60,973 bases of DNA from Actinoplanes utahensis. GTDB taxonomy: Bacteria > Actinomycetota > Actinomycetes > Mycobacteriales > Micromonosporaceae. Both the position numbers and the translations under genes were made by a program. The notes beneath the pieces were generated by a model that was not told the origin of the DNA, made no database searches, and saw only the letters and a program-made list of their open reading frames with translations. Shown here one piece after another: positions 24,253-32,203 of the stretch. Positions within the stretch are counted from its first letter, which is position 1. Each line of letters begins with the position of its first letter. The stretch is taken from positions 1-60,973 of the forward strand of contig NZ_BOMZ01000095.1 of assembly GCF_016862455.1 (NCBI RefSeq). Direction: 5' to 3'.

Positions 24253-25082
24253 GACCGGAACTCCGGATCGGTGTCCACCACGGCGGGCCGGCCGGTGCCG
24301 GTGGCCTCGTACTGGGTGGTGGCCGGGGTGACGTAGCCGGTGCCGGTGGCGGCGGGCGTGTATCCGAGGGTGTCGTCCTGGAAGCCGGTGCCGACGTGGC
24401 CCTGCTGCGCCGTGCGGCTCGGCTCGTAGTCCGGCGTGAAGCTGTCGGTCGCCGGCTTGCCGGCGCCGGCGGACGAGTCGGCCTTGGCGATGCTCTTGCC
24501 GAGCCGGCCGACCACGAATCCGGCGGCCAGGGCGGTCGCGAGGAACGCGCCGGGACGGCGGCGGGCGAAGTCCTCGACCTCGCGCAGCACCCCGTCGGGG
24601 CCGTTGCGGTCCAGGTAGTCGGCGAACTGGCGGCCGCCCTCGGCGACCCGCGACACCACGGCGGCGGCCGGCGAGTCCTCCCGCGCGCCGCGCATCTCGT
24701 CGAGGTGGTCGGCGGTCTGCCGGATGCTGCCGACCAGGCGGCCGTTCTGCAGGCGGGCCTGCTCGTCGAGCTTGTCGCGGACCTCCGAGGCGACGTTGCG
24801 GGCCTGGGTGCGCGCCTCGGCGCCGACCCGCTGGGCCTGCTCCTTGGCGGTGTCCTTGACGTCGCCGGCGGCGGCCTTGCCCTGCTCGGCGACCTGCCGC
24901 GGCTTCGACTGCTCCTGGCCGTACGACTCCTGCTCCTGCCCGTACGACTCCTGCACCTGAGCGTAGGAGCCCTGCCCCGGCGTCGTGACCGCGGGCGTGA
25001 CCGCGGGCGTGACCGGAGGCGTGACCGGGGGCGTGAGATCGTAGGCGGGATCCGGCACGCGGCCGGGTGAGACGTCACTCAT
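24249..25082 (-). CDS. Hypothetical coiled-coil/membrane protein of a DUF3618 operon
   Basis: A 277-residue protein with three parts. It has a Pro/Thr-Val repeat N-terminus (several VTPPVTPAV units) and a Gln/Glu-rich stretch with repeated SYGQEQE (residues 39-58). A long charged amphipathic helix follows (about 65-165), and then a hydrophobic segment around FLATALAAGFVVGRLG (about 178-193) that probably inserts in the membrane; the tail is disordered. The start ATG 25082 has a good ribosome site (GGAGGA). It is the first gene of the operon with holin-X and DUF3618. No catalytic motif is visible. Confidence 0.75.
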   Translation of the reverse strand: MSDVSPGRVPDPAYDLTPPVTPPVTPAVTPAVTTPGQGSYAQVQESYGQEQESYGQEQSKPRQVAEQGKAAAGDVKDTAKEQAQRVGAEARTQARNVASEVRDKLDEQARLQNGRLVGSIRQTADHLDEMRGAREDSPAAAVVSRVAEGGRQFADYLDRNGPDGVLREVEDFARRRPGAFLATALAAGFVVGRLGKSIAKADSSAGAGKPATDSFTPDYEPSRTAQQGHVGTGFQDDTLGYTPAATGTGYVTPATTQYEATGTGRPAVVDTDPEFRS

Positions 25083-25237
25083 GGGTTCCTCCGAGGGGTT
25101 GTTGCGCTCACCGCATGACCTACCCCGTACACGGCCGTCGATTCACCTCCTCTTGTGATGAATGGCGCTAAAACCCGGGCGATAAAAGACCTGATCTTGG
25201 GTACGGCGTACCGGCTGGTACGGCAGACGGGCTTTGT

Positions 25238-25252
25238 TAGGGTCGCTGACCG
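25238..25252 (+). promoter_or_regulatory. Possible leaderless promoter of the folP-like gene
   Basis: A TAGGGT hexamer (25238-25243) ends 8 nt before the GTG at 25252, the spacing of actinobacterial leaderless promoters. No Shine-Dalgarno sequence precedes the GTG. Only the -10 is clear. Confidence 0.4.
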
Positions 25253-26112
25253 TGAGCGAACTGCAGCGGGTCATCGGTGGCCGGTCCTACGACTTCTCCC
25301 GCCGGGTCGTGGTGATGGCGATCGTCAACCGGACCCCGGACTCCTTCCACGACAAGGGCCGCACGTTCGCGCTGGAGAAGGCCACCGAGGCGGTCCGGGC
25401 CGCCGCGGCGGCCGGCGCCGACTGGATCGACATCGGCGGCGTCCCGTTCGCCCCCGGCCCGGAGGTCACCGCCGCCGAGGAGCTGGACCGGGTGCTGCCG
25501 GTCGTCGAGGCCGCCCGTGGCCTGGCCGTCGTCTCGGTCGACACGTTCCGTCCCGAGGTGGCCCGCGAGGTGATCGCGGCGGGCGCCGGGGTCGTCAACG
25601 ACACCTCCGGCCTGCGCGACCCGGCGATGGCCGACGCCGTCGCGGGCACCCATGCGCAGCTGGTCATCTGCCACAGCCTGGCCGCGCCGCGCACCGAATA
25701 CCCGAAACCCCGTTACGGCGACGTCACCGGCGAGGTCGGCGCGTTCCTGCGGGAGAAGGTGGACCTCGCCCTGTCCCGCGGCGTGCGGCCGGACCAGATC
25801 ATCATCGACCCGGGCCACGACCTGAACAAGAACACCCACCACTCCCTGGAGCTGACCCGGCGGCTCGACGAGATCGCGGCGATCGGCTACCCGCTGCTGG
25901 CGGCGCTGAGCAACAAGGACTTCATCGGCGAGACCCTGGACCGGCCGCAGCAGGAACGGCTGGCCGGCACCCTGGCCACGGTGGTGTTCTCGATCCTGCG
26001 CGGCGCCCGGATCATGCGGGTGCACGACGTGCGGGCCGCCTGCGACGCGATCCGGATGACCGAGGCGATGCTGGGCTGGCGCGAGCCCGTTTACACCCGC
26101 CACAACATGTGA
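25252..26112 (+). CDS. folP2: Dihydropteroate synthase paralogue (FolP2-like)
   Basis: A 286-residue TIM barrel of the pterin-binding family. It keeps MAIVNRTPDSF (residues 23-33), the DIGG strand near 65 and VSVDTFRPEVA. Instead of the normal pterin/sulfonamide loops it has DSFHDKGRTF and DPGHDLNKNTHHSLELTRRL, then ALSNKDFIGETLDRP, all hallmarks of mycobacterial FolP2 rather than true FolP1. FolP2 proteins do not replace DHPS in folate synthesis and their role is unknown. GTG 25252 is chosen over TTG 25234 because of the leaderless-type promoter. It converges with a TetR gene, 4-bp gap, and is not in a folate operon. Confidence 0.85.
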   Translation: MSELQRVIGGRSYDFSRRVVVMAIVNRTPDSFHDKGRTFALEKATEAVRAAAAAGADWIDIGGVPFAPGPEVTAAEELDRVLPVVEAARGLAVVSVDTFRPEVAREVIAAGAGVVNDTSGLRDPAMADAVAGTHAQLVICHSLAAPRTEYPKPRYGDVTGEVGAFLREKVDLALSRGVRPDQIIIDPGHDLNKNTHHSLELTRRLDEIAAIGYPLLAALSNKDFIGETLDRPQQERLAGTLATVVFSILRGARIMRVHDVRAACDAIRMTEAMLGWREPVYTRHNM

Positions 26113-26116
26113 GCGG

Positions 26117-26674
26117 CTACGCCGGGTCGCCCTCGTGCGGCAGGGTGCCGATGATCTCGGCGATCCCGGGTGGCGGCTCCACTCTGCCGGGGCCGAGCAC
26201 CCGCATCGTGCCGAGCACGGTGACCAGCATGCCCATCGCGAAGAAGTCCCGCGCCTCGGTCGCCGTCGCGCCGGTGAGCTCGCGGACCACGTAGTAGAGC
26301 CGGCTGTAGCATTCGCGGACCGCCGCGCCGATCGCCGGGTCGGCGGCGGCCGCGAACCCGTGCAGGAACACCGCCAGCAAGTCCCGTTCGGCCAGTAGCT
26401 CCTTGTAGGCCCGGCCGAGTCCGTCCATCGTGGGCTCCACCGCGGCGGCGGCCCGCCACTTCTCCTCGAGACGGTCGCTGACGTGCCGCTGGGTGGCCAG
26501 GAACAGCTCCTGTTTCGACCCGAAGAGACGAATCACGTACGGCTGGGAGACGCCGGCGATCCGCGCCACCTGATCCGTCGTCGTGCCCGCGTAACCGCCC
26601 TGGGCGAACGCGGTGACGGCCGCCCGCACGAGCTGGGCGTGGCGTTCCTGGGCGGTGAGGCGGGTCCGGGTCAC
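26117..26674 (-). CDS. TetR/AcrR family repressor of the adjacent MFS exporter
   Basis: A 185-residue TetR protein. The helix-turn-helix is GYAGTTTDQVARIAGVSQ followed by PYVIRLFGSKQELFL (about residues 27-60). It starts at GTG 26674, 71 bp from the divergent MFS gene; two GTTATCAGT sites lie between, so it very likely represses both itself and the exporter and is released by an exported drug. The C-terminal ligand domain is typical. Its stop faces the folP2-like gene at 4 bp. Confidence 0.9.
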   Translation of the reverse strand: MTRTRLTAQERHAQLVRAAVTAFAQGGYAGTTTDQVARIAGVSQPYVIRLFGSKQELFLATQRHVSDRLEEKWRAAAAVEPTMDGLGRAYKELLAERDLLAVFLHGFAAAADPAIGAAVRECYSRLYYVVRELTGATATEARDFFAMGMLVTVLGTMRVLGPGRVEPPPGIAEIIGTLPHEGDPA

Positions 26675-26682
26675 GTTGACAG

Positions 26683-26725
26683 GTTATCAGTCGATGCATA
26701 CGGTCTTTAGTTATCAGTGGATAAC
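26683..26725. promoter_or_regulatory. Paired TetR operators
   Basis: GTTATCAGTGGATAAC (26710-26725) is an inverted repeat with 6-bp arms. A related site starting GTTATCAGTCGAT is at 26683. The two left halves are 27 bp apart, placing one site near each divergent gene. Confidence 0.7.
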
Positions 26726-26745
26726 AACTTTCAGGGGAGCAGTCC

Positions 26746-28149
26746 GTGTCCACCACCCTTGCGAGACCCGTACCGAAGACCCGCCCGTTCGGTCTCGTGA
26801 TCGCCGCCGTCGGCATCCCGGCCTTCATGGCCGCGCTCGACAACCTCGTCGTCAGCACCGCCCTGCCGGTCATCCGCACCGACCTCGGGGCCTCCATCTC
26901 GCAGTTGCAGTGGTTCGTCAACGCGTACACGCTGCCGTTCGCCGCCTTCCTGCTCACCGCCGCCGCGCTCGGCGACCTGCTCGGCCGCCGCCGGATCTAC
27001 CTGACCGGCATCACCGTCTTCACGCTCGCGTCCGCGGCCGCCGCGCTCGCCACCGAGCCGTGGCAGCTCACCGCCGCCCGCGCCGTGCAGGGCCTGGGCG
27101 GCGCGATGACCGCGCCGCTGTCGCTGACCCTGCTGGCCGCGGCCGTGCCGGACCGGATGCGCAACAAGGCCGTCGGCATCTGGGGCGGCATCACCGGCCT
27201 CGGCATCGCGGTCGGCCCGGTCGTCGGCGGCGCCGTCGCCGACGGCCTGACCTGGAACTGGATCTTCTGGATCAACGTCCCGGTCGGCGTCGTCGCGGTG
27301 ATCCTGGCCGGCGTCGTCCTCGACGAGTCCCGCGGCGGGGCCCGCCGCCTCGACCCGCTCGGCCTGCTGCTGTCGTCCACCGGCATGCTGCTGCTGATCT
27401 GGGGCGTCGTCGACGGCCCGGAACGCGGCTGGACCACCGGCCGGGTGCCGTTCATGCTGGCCGCCGGGGCCGCGCTGATCGCCGGGTTCCTGTTCTGGCA
27501 GAGCCGCAACCGGACCCCGATGCTGCCCCTGAGCCTCTTCCGCTCCCGCACGTTCAGCCTGGTCATCCTGGTGACCCTGACGTTCTCCGCGGGCGCGTTC
27601 GGCTCGGTCTTCCTGCTCGCCCAGTTCTTCCAGGTGGTGCAGGGCCTCAGCCCGCTGGAAGCCGGCCTGCGGACCCTGCCGTGGACCGGTGCCCCGATGC
27701 TCGTCGCCCCGCTCGTCGGCATCTTCGGCCCGCGGATCGGCCTGCGCAACCTGATCGTCGCCGGGCAGGTGTTCCTGGCCGCCGGCATGCTGTGGATCGG
27801 CCTGGTCACCGCGCCGGACACCGCCTACAGCAGCCTGGTCGGCGCGTTCGTGCTGGGCGGCATCGGCATGGGCCTGACCATCGTGCCGATCAGCACGCTC
27901 ACCCTGGCCAGCGTGCCCGCGCAGCAGCGCGGCATGGCCTCCGGCACCAACAACACCGTCCGCGAGTTCGGGGTGGCGGCGGGCGTCGCGGCCCTGTCGT
28001 CGATCTTCAGCACGTACGGCGGCTTCGCCGGTCAGGACGACTTCGTCGACGGTGTGGTACCCGCCGTCCTGACCGGCTCGGCGATCCTGGCGGCCGGCGC
28101 GCTCCTCGCCACCCGGCTGCCCCGCGTCGTTCCGGCAGAACGGAATTGA
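26746..28149 (+). CDS. DHA2-type MFS drug exporter
   Basis: A 467-residue proton-coupled exporter of the 14-helix EmrB/QacA group. Motif D1/A region GDLLGRRRIYLTG follows helix 2, and helix 5 carries motif C as GITGLGIAVGPVVGGAVAD. FWINVPVGVVAVIL is the usual DHA2 signature. The GTG at 26746 has a good ribosome site (AGGGGAG). The divergent TetR gene and shared operators indicate substrate-induced expression. A perfect 11-bp-stem hairpin downstream may terminate it. Substrate unknown. Confidence 0.92.
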   Translation: MSTTLARPVPKTRPFGLVIAAVGIPAFMAALDNLVVSTALPVIRTDLGASISQLQWFVNAYTLPFAAFLLTAAALGDLLGRRRIYLTGITVFTLASAAAALATEPWQLTAARAVQGLGGAMTAPLSLTLLAAAVPDRMRNKAVGIWGGITGLGIAVGPVVGGAVADGLTWNWIFWINVPVGVVAVILAGVVLDESRGGARRLDPLGLLLSSTGMLLLIWGVVDGPERGWTTGRVPFMLAAGAALIAGFLFWQSRNRTPMLPLSLFRSRTFSLVILVTLTFSAGAFGSVFLLAQFFQVVQGLSPLEAGLRTLPWTGAPMLVAPLVGIFGPRIGLRNLIVAGQVFLAAGMLWIGLVTAPDTAYSSLVGAFVLGGIGMGLTIVPISTLTLASVPAQQRGMASGTNNTVREFGVAAGVAALSSIFSTYGGFAGQDDFVDGVVPAVLTGSAILAAGALLATRLPRVVPAERN

Positions 28150-28273
28150 AACAACCTGTTGCGCGTACGCAACACGGCTGCAACGATGACCTTCGATCCA
28201 GTGTCGCCCGACACTCCCGGCCCCGTCCTCGCCGGTTCTGTCCGTAACCCCGGGCCGCCCTGAGTCAGCGATC

Positions 28274-28315
28274 AGCGCCGCATGCGCCGGCCCACCGACC
28301 GGCACATGCGGCGCT
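28274..28315 (+). terminator. Hairpin after the MFS exporter
   Basis: AGCGCCGCATG (28274-28284) pairs exactly with CATGCGGCGCT (28305-28315); inside, GCCGG and CCGGC extend the stem past one mismatch. It lies 125 bp after the stop, in the place of a terminator though without a T-run. Confidence 0.5.
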
Positions 28316-28364
28316 CGCCTTCTCCCCCGGATCCCCGCTTCGAGCGATCCGGGGGGTCGGCCGC

Positions 28365-28486
28365 GCCGGCGTCCGGCCGGTTGACGAAATCCCGCCGGCG
28401 TCCGGCCGGTTCACGGAACCCCGCCGGCGCCCGGCCGGTTCACGGAACCCCGCCGGCGCCCGGCCGGTTCACGGAACCCGGCGCTG
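28365..28486 (+). repeat. 29-bp tandem array, four copies
   Basis: Units start at 28365, 28394, 28423 and 28452. The consensus begins GCCGGCGCCCGGCCGG and continues TTCACGGAACCCC. The last two full copies are identical; the first differs most. It occupies the same place relative to the dispersed core as the array at 20063-20235 does to copy A. Confidence 0.9.
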
Positions 28487-28507
28487 AACGGCCCCGGAGC
28501 AGCCGCG

Positions 28508-28584
28508 GTCACCCCCGGCTGGTTGGCGGAACCCGGCGCTGAACGGTCCCGCGACGGCCGCAGTCACGACCAGCCGGGGGTGAC
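28508..28584. repeat. Stem of two perfect 16-bp arms at the edge of repeat copy B
   Basis: GTCACCCCCGGCTGGT (28508-28523) and ACCAGCCGGGGGTGAC (28569-28584) are exact reverse complements 45 bp apart. The right arm is the first part of the dispersed core. The GGCTGGT/ACCAGCC motif is shared with the palindrome beside copy A. Confidence 0.9.
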
Positions 28585-28714
28585 CCGGAGGTGCATTCAT
28601 GAGCGGCACCCGGGGACGGTGGTGAGGGGACGCCTGCCGTGGCCGCCGCGAGTCGCGGGACGCTGCGTGGCCCGTACCGGAGCATGGTGTGACAGACGAG
28701 CCGCGGACCGGAAG
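28567..28714 (+). repeat. Dispersed repeat core, copy B
   Basis: Aligns over about 150 bp with the reverse complement of 19709-19859. It reads toward the 3' end of the gene at 28787, as copy A reads toward the 3' end of its neighbour. A small frame with GGAGG before an ATG (28599) is interrupted after eight codons, whereas in copy A the same frame runs about 31 codons, so a conserved peptide is unlikely. Confidence 0.8.
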
Positions 28715-28734
28715 TGATCATCCCTCCGGTGAGA

Positions 28735-28762
28735 ACGGGGAACCGCGGTGGCGGTTCCCCGT
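28735..28762 (-). terminator. Terminator of the beta-propeller gene
   Basis: Perfect 12-bp stem ACGGGGAACCGC/GCGGTTCCCCGT (28735-28746 with 28751-28762) with a 4-nt loop, 24 bp past the minus-strand stop. Confidence 0.8.
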
Positions 28763-28786
28763 CAGCGATTCGGGGGACCGCCGCGG

Positions 28787-30643
28787 TCAGCCGACCTTGA
28801 CCCAGACGTCGTCGAGGGTGCCGTGGAACTGGTCGTTGTTCTGGCCGACGCCCTTGCCGCCGACGGTGAACGGCTGGTTGGTGTCGACGGACAGGGTGGC
28901 GGGGACGGCGGTCACCGACTCCAGACGGTCGTCGACCAGGATCGCCAGCGTCGGGCCGGTACGGCGGCACTCCAGGGTGTGCCACTTGCCGTCGGCGACC
29001 GAGATCCGGCTGCGGGCCACGTGCACGACCGTGCCGTTCTTGTCGCTGAGGCCGCAGCTCGGCTTGCCGGAGAGGCCGTCGACCTGGAGCTTGTACTGGC
29101 CGCCGGTGGAGCCCACGTTGGCGTGCCCCTTCTGCAGGATGTTCTCGCCGCGGCCGGTCTCCGCGGGGGACAACAGCACGCTGGCCCCGTACCGCAGAGG
29201 TCTGGTCTGGGGGTTGAGTTCCTGGGTGTCGGCGGCCTGCAGGATCAGCCGCGGGCAGGCGTCGCCGGCGCACTTGGCCGGGAACCCGAGGGCGTGCCCG
29301 GCGTCGTGCGGCACCAGACGCGGCGCGCCGCCGTTGCGGGTGACCGCCCGCAGCAGATGCCCGTGCCCGGAACCGTCGTCGAAGGTGCCGTCCGCGATCG
29401 TGGTGTCGAAGTTGTAGGCCGCGACGTTCCCGCCGGCCGGGACCGGGCCGGAGACGGCCGGGGTCGCCTCCAGACGCGGCGACACACCGTGGAACTCGAC
29501 GTACCTCTTCCGGATCACACCACCGACCACGGTGAAGTCGCCGACCGCGCTGACCGCGCCGAGCCGCGGGCTGGCCGCCAGCTGGCGGGTTCCGGCGACC
29601 CCGTTGGCCTGCGGCGCCCAGCCGAGCAGGTTGCCCTCCCGGTCGACGGCCGCGAGCTTGCCCCGCGCCTCCGACCCGTCGGTGCAGACGCCGCGTACGC
29701 CGTTGTTGGTGGTCGTGCACGCCTTGTCGAAATGCCCGCCCACGTAGATCGTGTCGTCGAGCAGCGCGATCGCCTGCGCGTCGCCGTCGAACACCCGGGT
29801 CCAGCGGGTCTGACCCTCCCGGGTGTACGACACCGCCCGGCCACCCCGCCCGCCGAGCGCCGCGTACACCCCGTCGGCGTGCGCGGCCAGCGCGAACACC
29901 TGCGACACCGGTTTCGGCGCGAATCCGCGGTCGAGCGCGCCGGTCGCCGGGTCCACGGCGCTGAGCCGCAGCGTGGAGCGGACGTCGTTGGTGCGGTGGA
30001 AACCGCCACCCACGTACACCCGCTCCGGTGTGACCGCGAGCGCGTTGACCGTGTCGTCGGTGGTCGGCTTCCAGTTCGGGTCGAGGGCGCCGGTCGCCGC
30101 GTCGAAGGCGGCCAGGTTCGCCCGCGGCGCCCCGTCCACGCCGGTGATCCGCCCGCCCAGGTAGACCCGGCCGTTCCCGGCCGCGATCGCGTTGGGCTGC
30201 CCGAGCACGGTGTGGCGCAGCGGGGTGAGGGCGCCGCTCGCGCCGTCGATGCCGGCCACCGCGTCCCGGGACTCGCCGTTGATCGTGTCGAAGTCCCCGG
30301 CGGCGTAGACGACACCGCCGTCGACGGCGAGCGCCCGCACGTTGGCGTCCGCGGCCGGCTGCCAGTCCCGCAGCGCGCCGGTGCGGGCGTCGAAGGCGGC
30401 GAGCCGGTTCCGGGCGGCGATACGGCCACCGTCCGACGCGGTGGTGAAGTCGCCTCCGACGTAGACGGTGTCACCGCCGTAGGCGACCGCGTACACCGGA
30501 CCGTTGAACGAGGGGGTGCTGGCCGGCTGGGTCGAGACGATCTCCGCGAACGCCGTGCCCCCGGCCGCGACGAGAACCGTCGACAGAGCCGTGATCATCA
30601 CACGGCGAAGCGCGTTCTTACCTTTTCTGGGGTTCTGTGCCAC
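28787..30643 (-). CDS. Secreted beta-propeller protein with C-terminal LamG-like domain
   Basis: A 618-residue exported protein. The signal peptide is basic then hydrophobic (NPRKGKNALRR, then VMITALSTVLVAAGGTAFA) with likely cleavage after AFA, about residue 33. Residues 45-390 are repeats of the type VYVGGDFTTASDGGRIAARNR and LAAFDARTGAL, each ending in a W or D turn, a propeller-like fold. The last 190 residues resemble a concanavalin/laminin-G domain (QYKLQVDGLSGKPSCGL, WHTLECRRTGPTLAILVDD). GTG 30643 has a GGAAG ribosome site; a TTG at 30670 would add nine residues. Probably binds a surface polysaccharide; no catalytic site seen. Convergent with repeat copy B. Confidence 0.85.
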   Translation of the reverse strand: MAQNPRKGKNALRRVMITALSTVLVAAGGTAFAEIVSTQPASTPSFNGPVYAVAYGGDTVYVGGDFTTASDGGRIAARNRLAAFDARTGALRDWQPAADANVRALAVDGGVVYAAGDFDTINGESRDAVAGIDGASGALTPLRHTVLGQPNAIAAGNGRVYLGGRITGVDGAPRANLAAFDAATGALDPNWKPTTDDTVNALAVTPERVYVGGGFHRTNDVRSTLRLSAVDPATGALDRGFAPKPVSQVFALAAHADGVYAALGGRGGRAVSYTREGQTRWTRVFDGDAQAIALLDDTIYVGGHFDKACTTTNNGVRGVCTDGSEARGKLAAVDREGNLLGWAPQANGVAGTRQLAASPRLGAVSAVGDFTVVGGVIRKRYVEFHGVSPRLEATPAVSGPVPAGGNVAAYNFDTTIADGTFDDGSGHGHLLRAVTRNGGAPRLVPHDAGHALGFPAKCAGDACPRLILQAADTQELNPQTRPLRYGASVLLSPAETGRGENILQKGHANVGSTGGQYKLQVDGLSGKPSCGLSDKNGTVVHVARSRISVADGKWHTLECRRTGPTLAILVDDRLESVTAVPATLSVDTNQPFTVGGKGVGQNNDQFHGTLDDVWVKVG

Positions 30644-30726
30644 GTCTGAGCTAACTTCCGCGATCCGCAAAAGTCGCGGCGAGCTTTATGCTCCCCGTAC
30701 TCTCCGTACGTCATCGAGGAAGGGGA

Positions 30727-31188
30727 ATGCACGTGCCGCAACGCCGCCGCACCGCCCTGACCGCCGTGATCCTCGCGGCCCTCGCGGCCCTGGCCGCGGG
30801 TTGCGACGGGATCGAGATCGAGGTCCCCGCCGGCTCGCTGCCCGCCCCGGTCAGCATCGACCCGATCCCGTCCGCCTCCGCGGGCGAACCGAGGTACGTC
30901 TGCTCCGCCGCCTACCAGATCCTCACCGACGGCGCGGTCCGGCTCGCCGAGCACGCGTCCGGTGAACGCGTGGACGGCCTGCGGCAGACCCTCTCCGACA
31001 TGTCCGCGAAGATGTCGGCCGTCAGCGCCCGCGCCGACGACGCGAGCCAGCGCGCCACCGTCGACCGGATCGCCGGCTCCCTCGCCACCGGCTCTCAGGA
31101 GCCCGACCCGAGATCCTTCATCGACGGCGACTTCACCACCATCGCCCAGAGACTCGACGGCACCTGCCGCTCCGCCGCGAAACCCTGA
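30727..31188 (+). CDS. Small secreted lipoprotein
   Basis: A 153-residue lipoprotein. The basic start is followed by a hydrophobic run ending in the lipobox LAAGC, so Cys near residue 25 would be acylated. The mature part has a Pro/Ser spacer, a helical region (QTLSDMSAKMSAVSARADDA) and two cysteines (VCSAAYQ and GTCRSAA) that could pair. ATG 30727 is given, but GTG 30733 has the better spacing to the AGGAAG ribosome site. Divergent from the propeller gene. Function unknown. Confidence 0.75.
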   Translation: MHVPQRRRTALTAVILAALAALAAGCDGIEIEVPAGSLPAPVSIDPIPSASAGEPRYVCSAAYQILTDGAVRLAEHASGERVDGLRQTLSDMSAKMSAVSARADDASQRATVDRIAGSLATGSQEPDPRSFIDGDFTTIAQRLDGTCRSAAKP

Positions 31189-31250
31189 TCGTCCACATCG
31201 ATGGACCGTCGGCTAGCCTGAAAACCTTTCGGCGTAGCGGGGGAGGCTGC

Positions 31251-31865
31251 ATGGAATCGGCTCCGGCCATGGCGAACCCGTGGACGTGGGCCGCCGAGGC
31301 GCTGCTCGAACCGGGTGAGCGCCTGCTCGCCGCGGAGGAGATGCAGACACCGGAGGGCACCACTCCGCCGCCGCCACCCGACCCGGAACGCCACACCCCG
31401 CTGGGCCCGCTCGGCAAGGTCGGCGTGGCCTTCCTGAGTCTGCTGAACCTGAACGAATTCGGTCCCGGGTCGAGCCTGCTGGACCGCCTCCTGTTCGGCG
31501 TCGCCGCGGACGGGCCGGCCGGCTCACTCGCCAGCAGCCTCACCGCCACCCTCCTGCGCACCGGGGCAAGGCGCCGGAGCGTGCTGGTGGTCAGCGACCG
31601 GCGGCTGGTGGTCGGCCTGACGCCGGAGGCCAAGCTGTTCTCCTGGGCCGAGCAGAGTCAGGACCGTCTCGACGTGGTCTGGGCGGTGCCACGCACCGCG
31701 ATCAGCGCCGCCGCGATCCACCGGTACCGGCTGCGGCGACGACTGCTGATCACGTTCGCGGACGGTTCGTGGGCGGCGTTCCGGCCCGCGTACGGCGCCG
31801 ACCTCGACCCGGCACGGCGACTGGCCGGCGCTCTCGACAGCGGCGCCGGCCGCCTCGAGGTGTGA
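31251..31865 (+). CDS. Hypothetical protein (204 aa)
   Basis: No family recognised. There is a Pro-rich stretch at residues 37-48 (TTPPPPPDPERH) and a hydrophobic patch around 57-66. A beta-rich C-terminal half has SVLVVSDRRLVVGLTPEAK and RLLITFADGSWAAFRPAYG, which reads like a small PH-like or GRAM-like barrel. ATG 31251 has a strong GGGGAGG ribosome site. Its stop directly abuts the stop of the frameshifted minus-strand gene at 31866, with no bases between. Confidence 0.7.
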   Translation: MESAPAMANPWTWAAEALLEPGERLLAAEEMQTPEGTTPPPPPDPERHTPLGPLGKVGVAFLSLLNLNEFGPGSSLLDRLLFGVAADGPAGSLASSLTATLLRTGARRRSVLVVSDRRLVVGLTPEAKLFSWAEQSQDRLDVVWAVPRTAISAAAIHRYRLRRRLLITFADGSWAAFRPAYGADLDPARRLAGALDSGAGRLEV

Positions 31866-32203
31866 TCACTTCCAGACGTGCATGATGACCCGGTCGAGCT
31901 CAGCGTCCGGTGGGAGCACGACCGGGAGGGTGTGGCGGCTGACCCCGAGGGGATACTCGTCGGTCTCGCCCTTCGGCAGTGCCGACTCGATGTCCACCCA
32001 GTGCGCACGGTCAGCACTCGCATCGCGATCCGCGCGACCCGGGCCGCATCGTCGGCGGGAAACAGCTGGCCGTCGCCGAATTCGACGGCCCGGCCCGGCG
32101 GCAGGTATGCCCATCCGGTGCCGATGATCGCCGTCCAGTCGTTCAGTTCCTCGGACCACCGGCCGCGGCCGGCATCGTCCAGGAGACGTAGGCTCGTTCC
32201 CAT
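31866..32203 (-). pseudogene. Frameshifted hypothetical gene
   Basis: Two overlapping minus-strand frames together make one plausible protein. The first begins at ATG 32203 (MGTSLRLLDDAGRGRW, then LNDWTAIIGTGWAYLPPG and FPADDAARVARIAMRVLT). The second supplies HWVDIESALPKGETDEYPLG and ends LPPDAELDRVIMHVWK. The crossover lies near 31990-32015. Either the gene is broken or the assembly lacks or has an extra base. Its ATG overlaps the ATG of the divergent F420 gene (CATG, 32201-32204). No family recognised. Confidence 0.6.

Larger units (their letters stand above)
28150..28786. other. 637-bp intergenic region without a convincing gene
   Basis: Holds the MFS hairpin (28274-28315), four 29-bp tandem units (28365-28486), a 16-bp-arm stem (28508-28584), the dispersed repeat core copy B (28567-28714) and the terminator of the minus-strand gene at 28787. 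No protein-like frame is seen. Confidence 0.7.

Noticed and set aside
28365..28486. CRISPR array
   Set aside because: The 29-bp units follow each other directly with no unique spacers, and no cas genes are near. The 18-bp array at 20063-20235 fails for the same reason.
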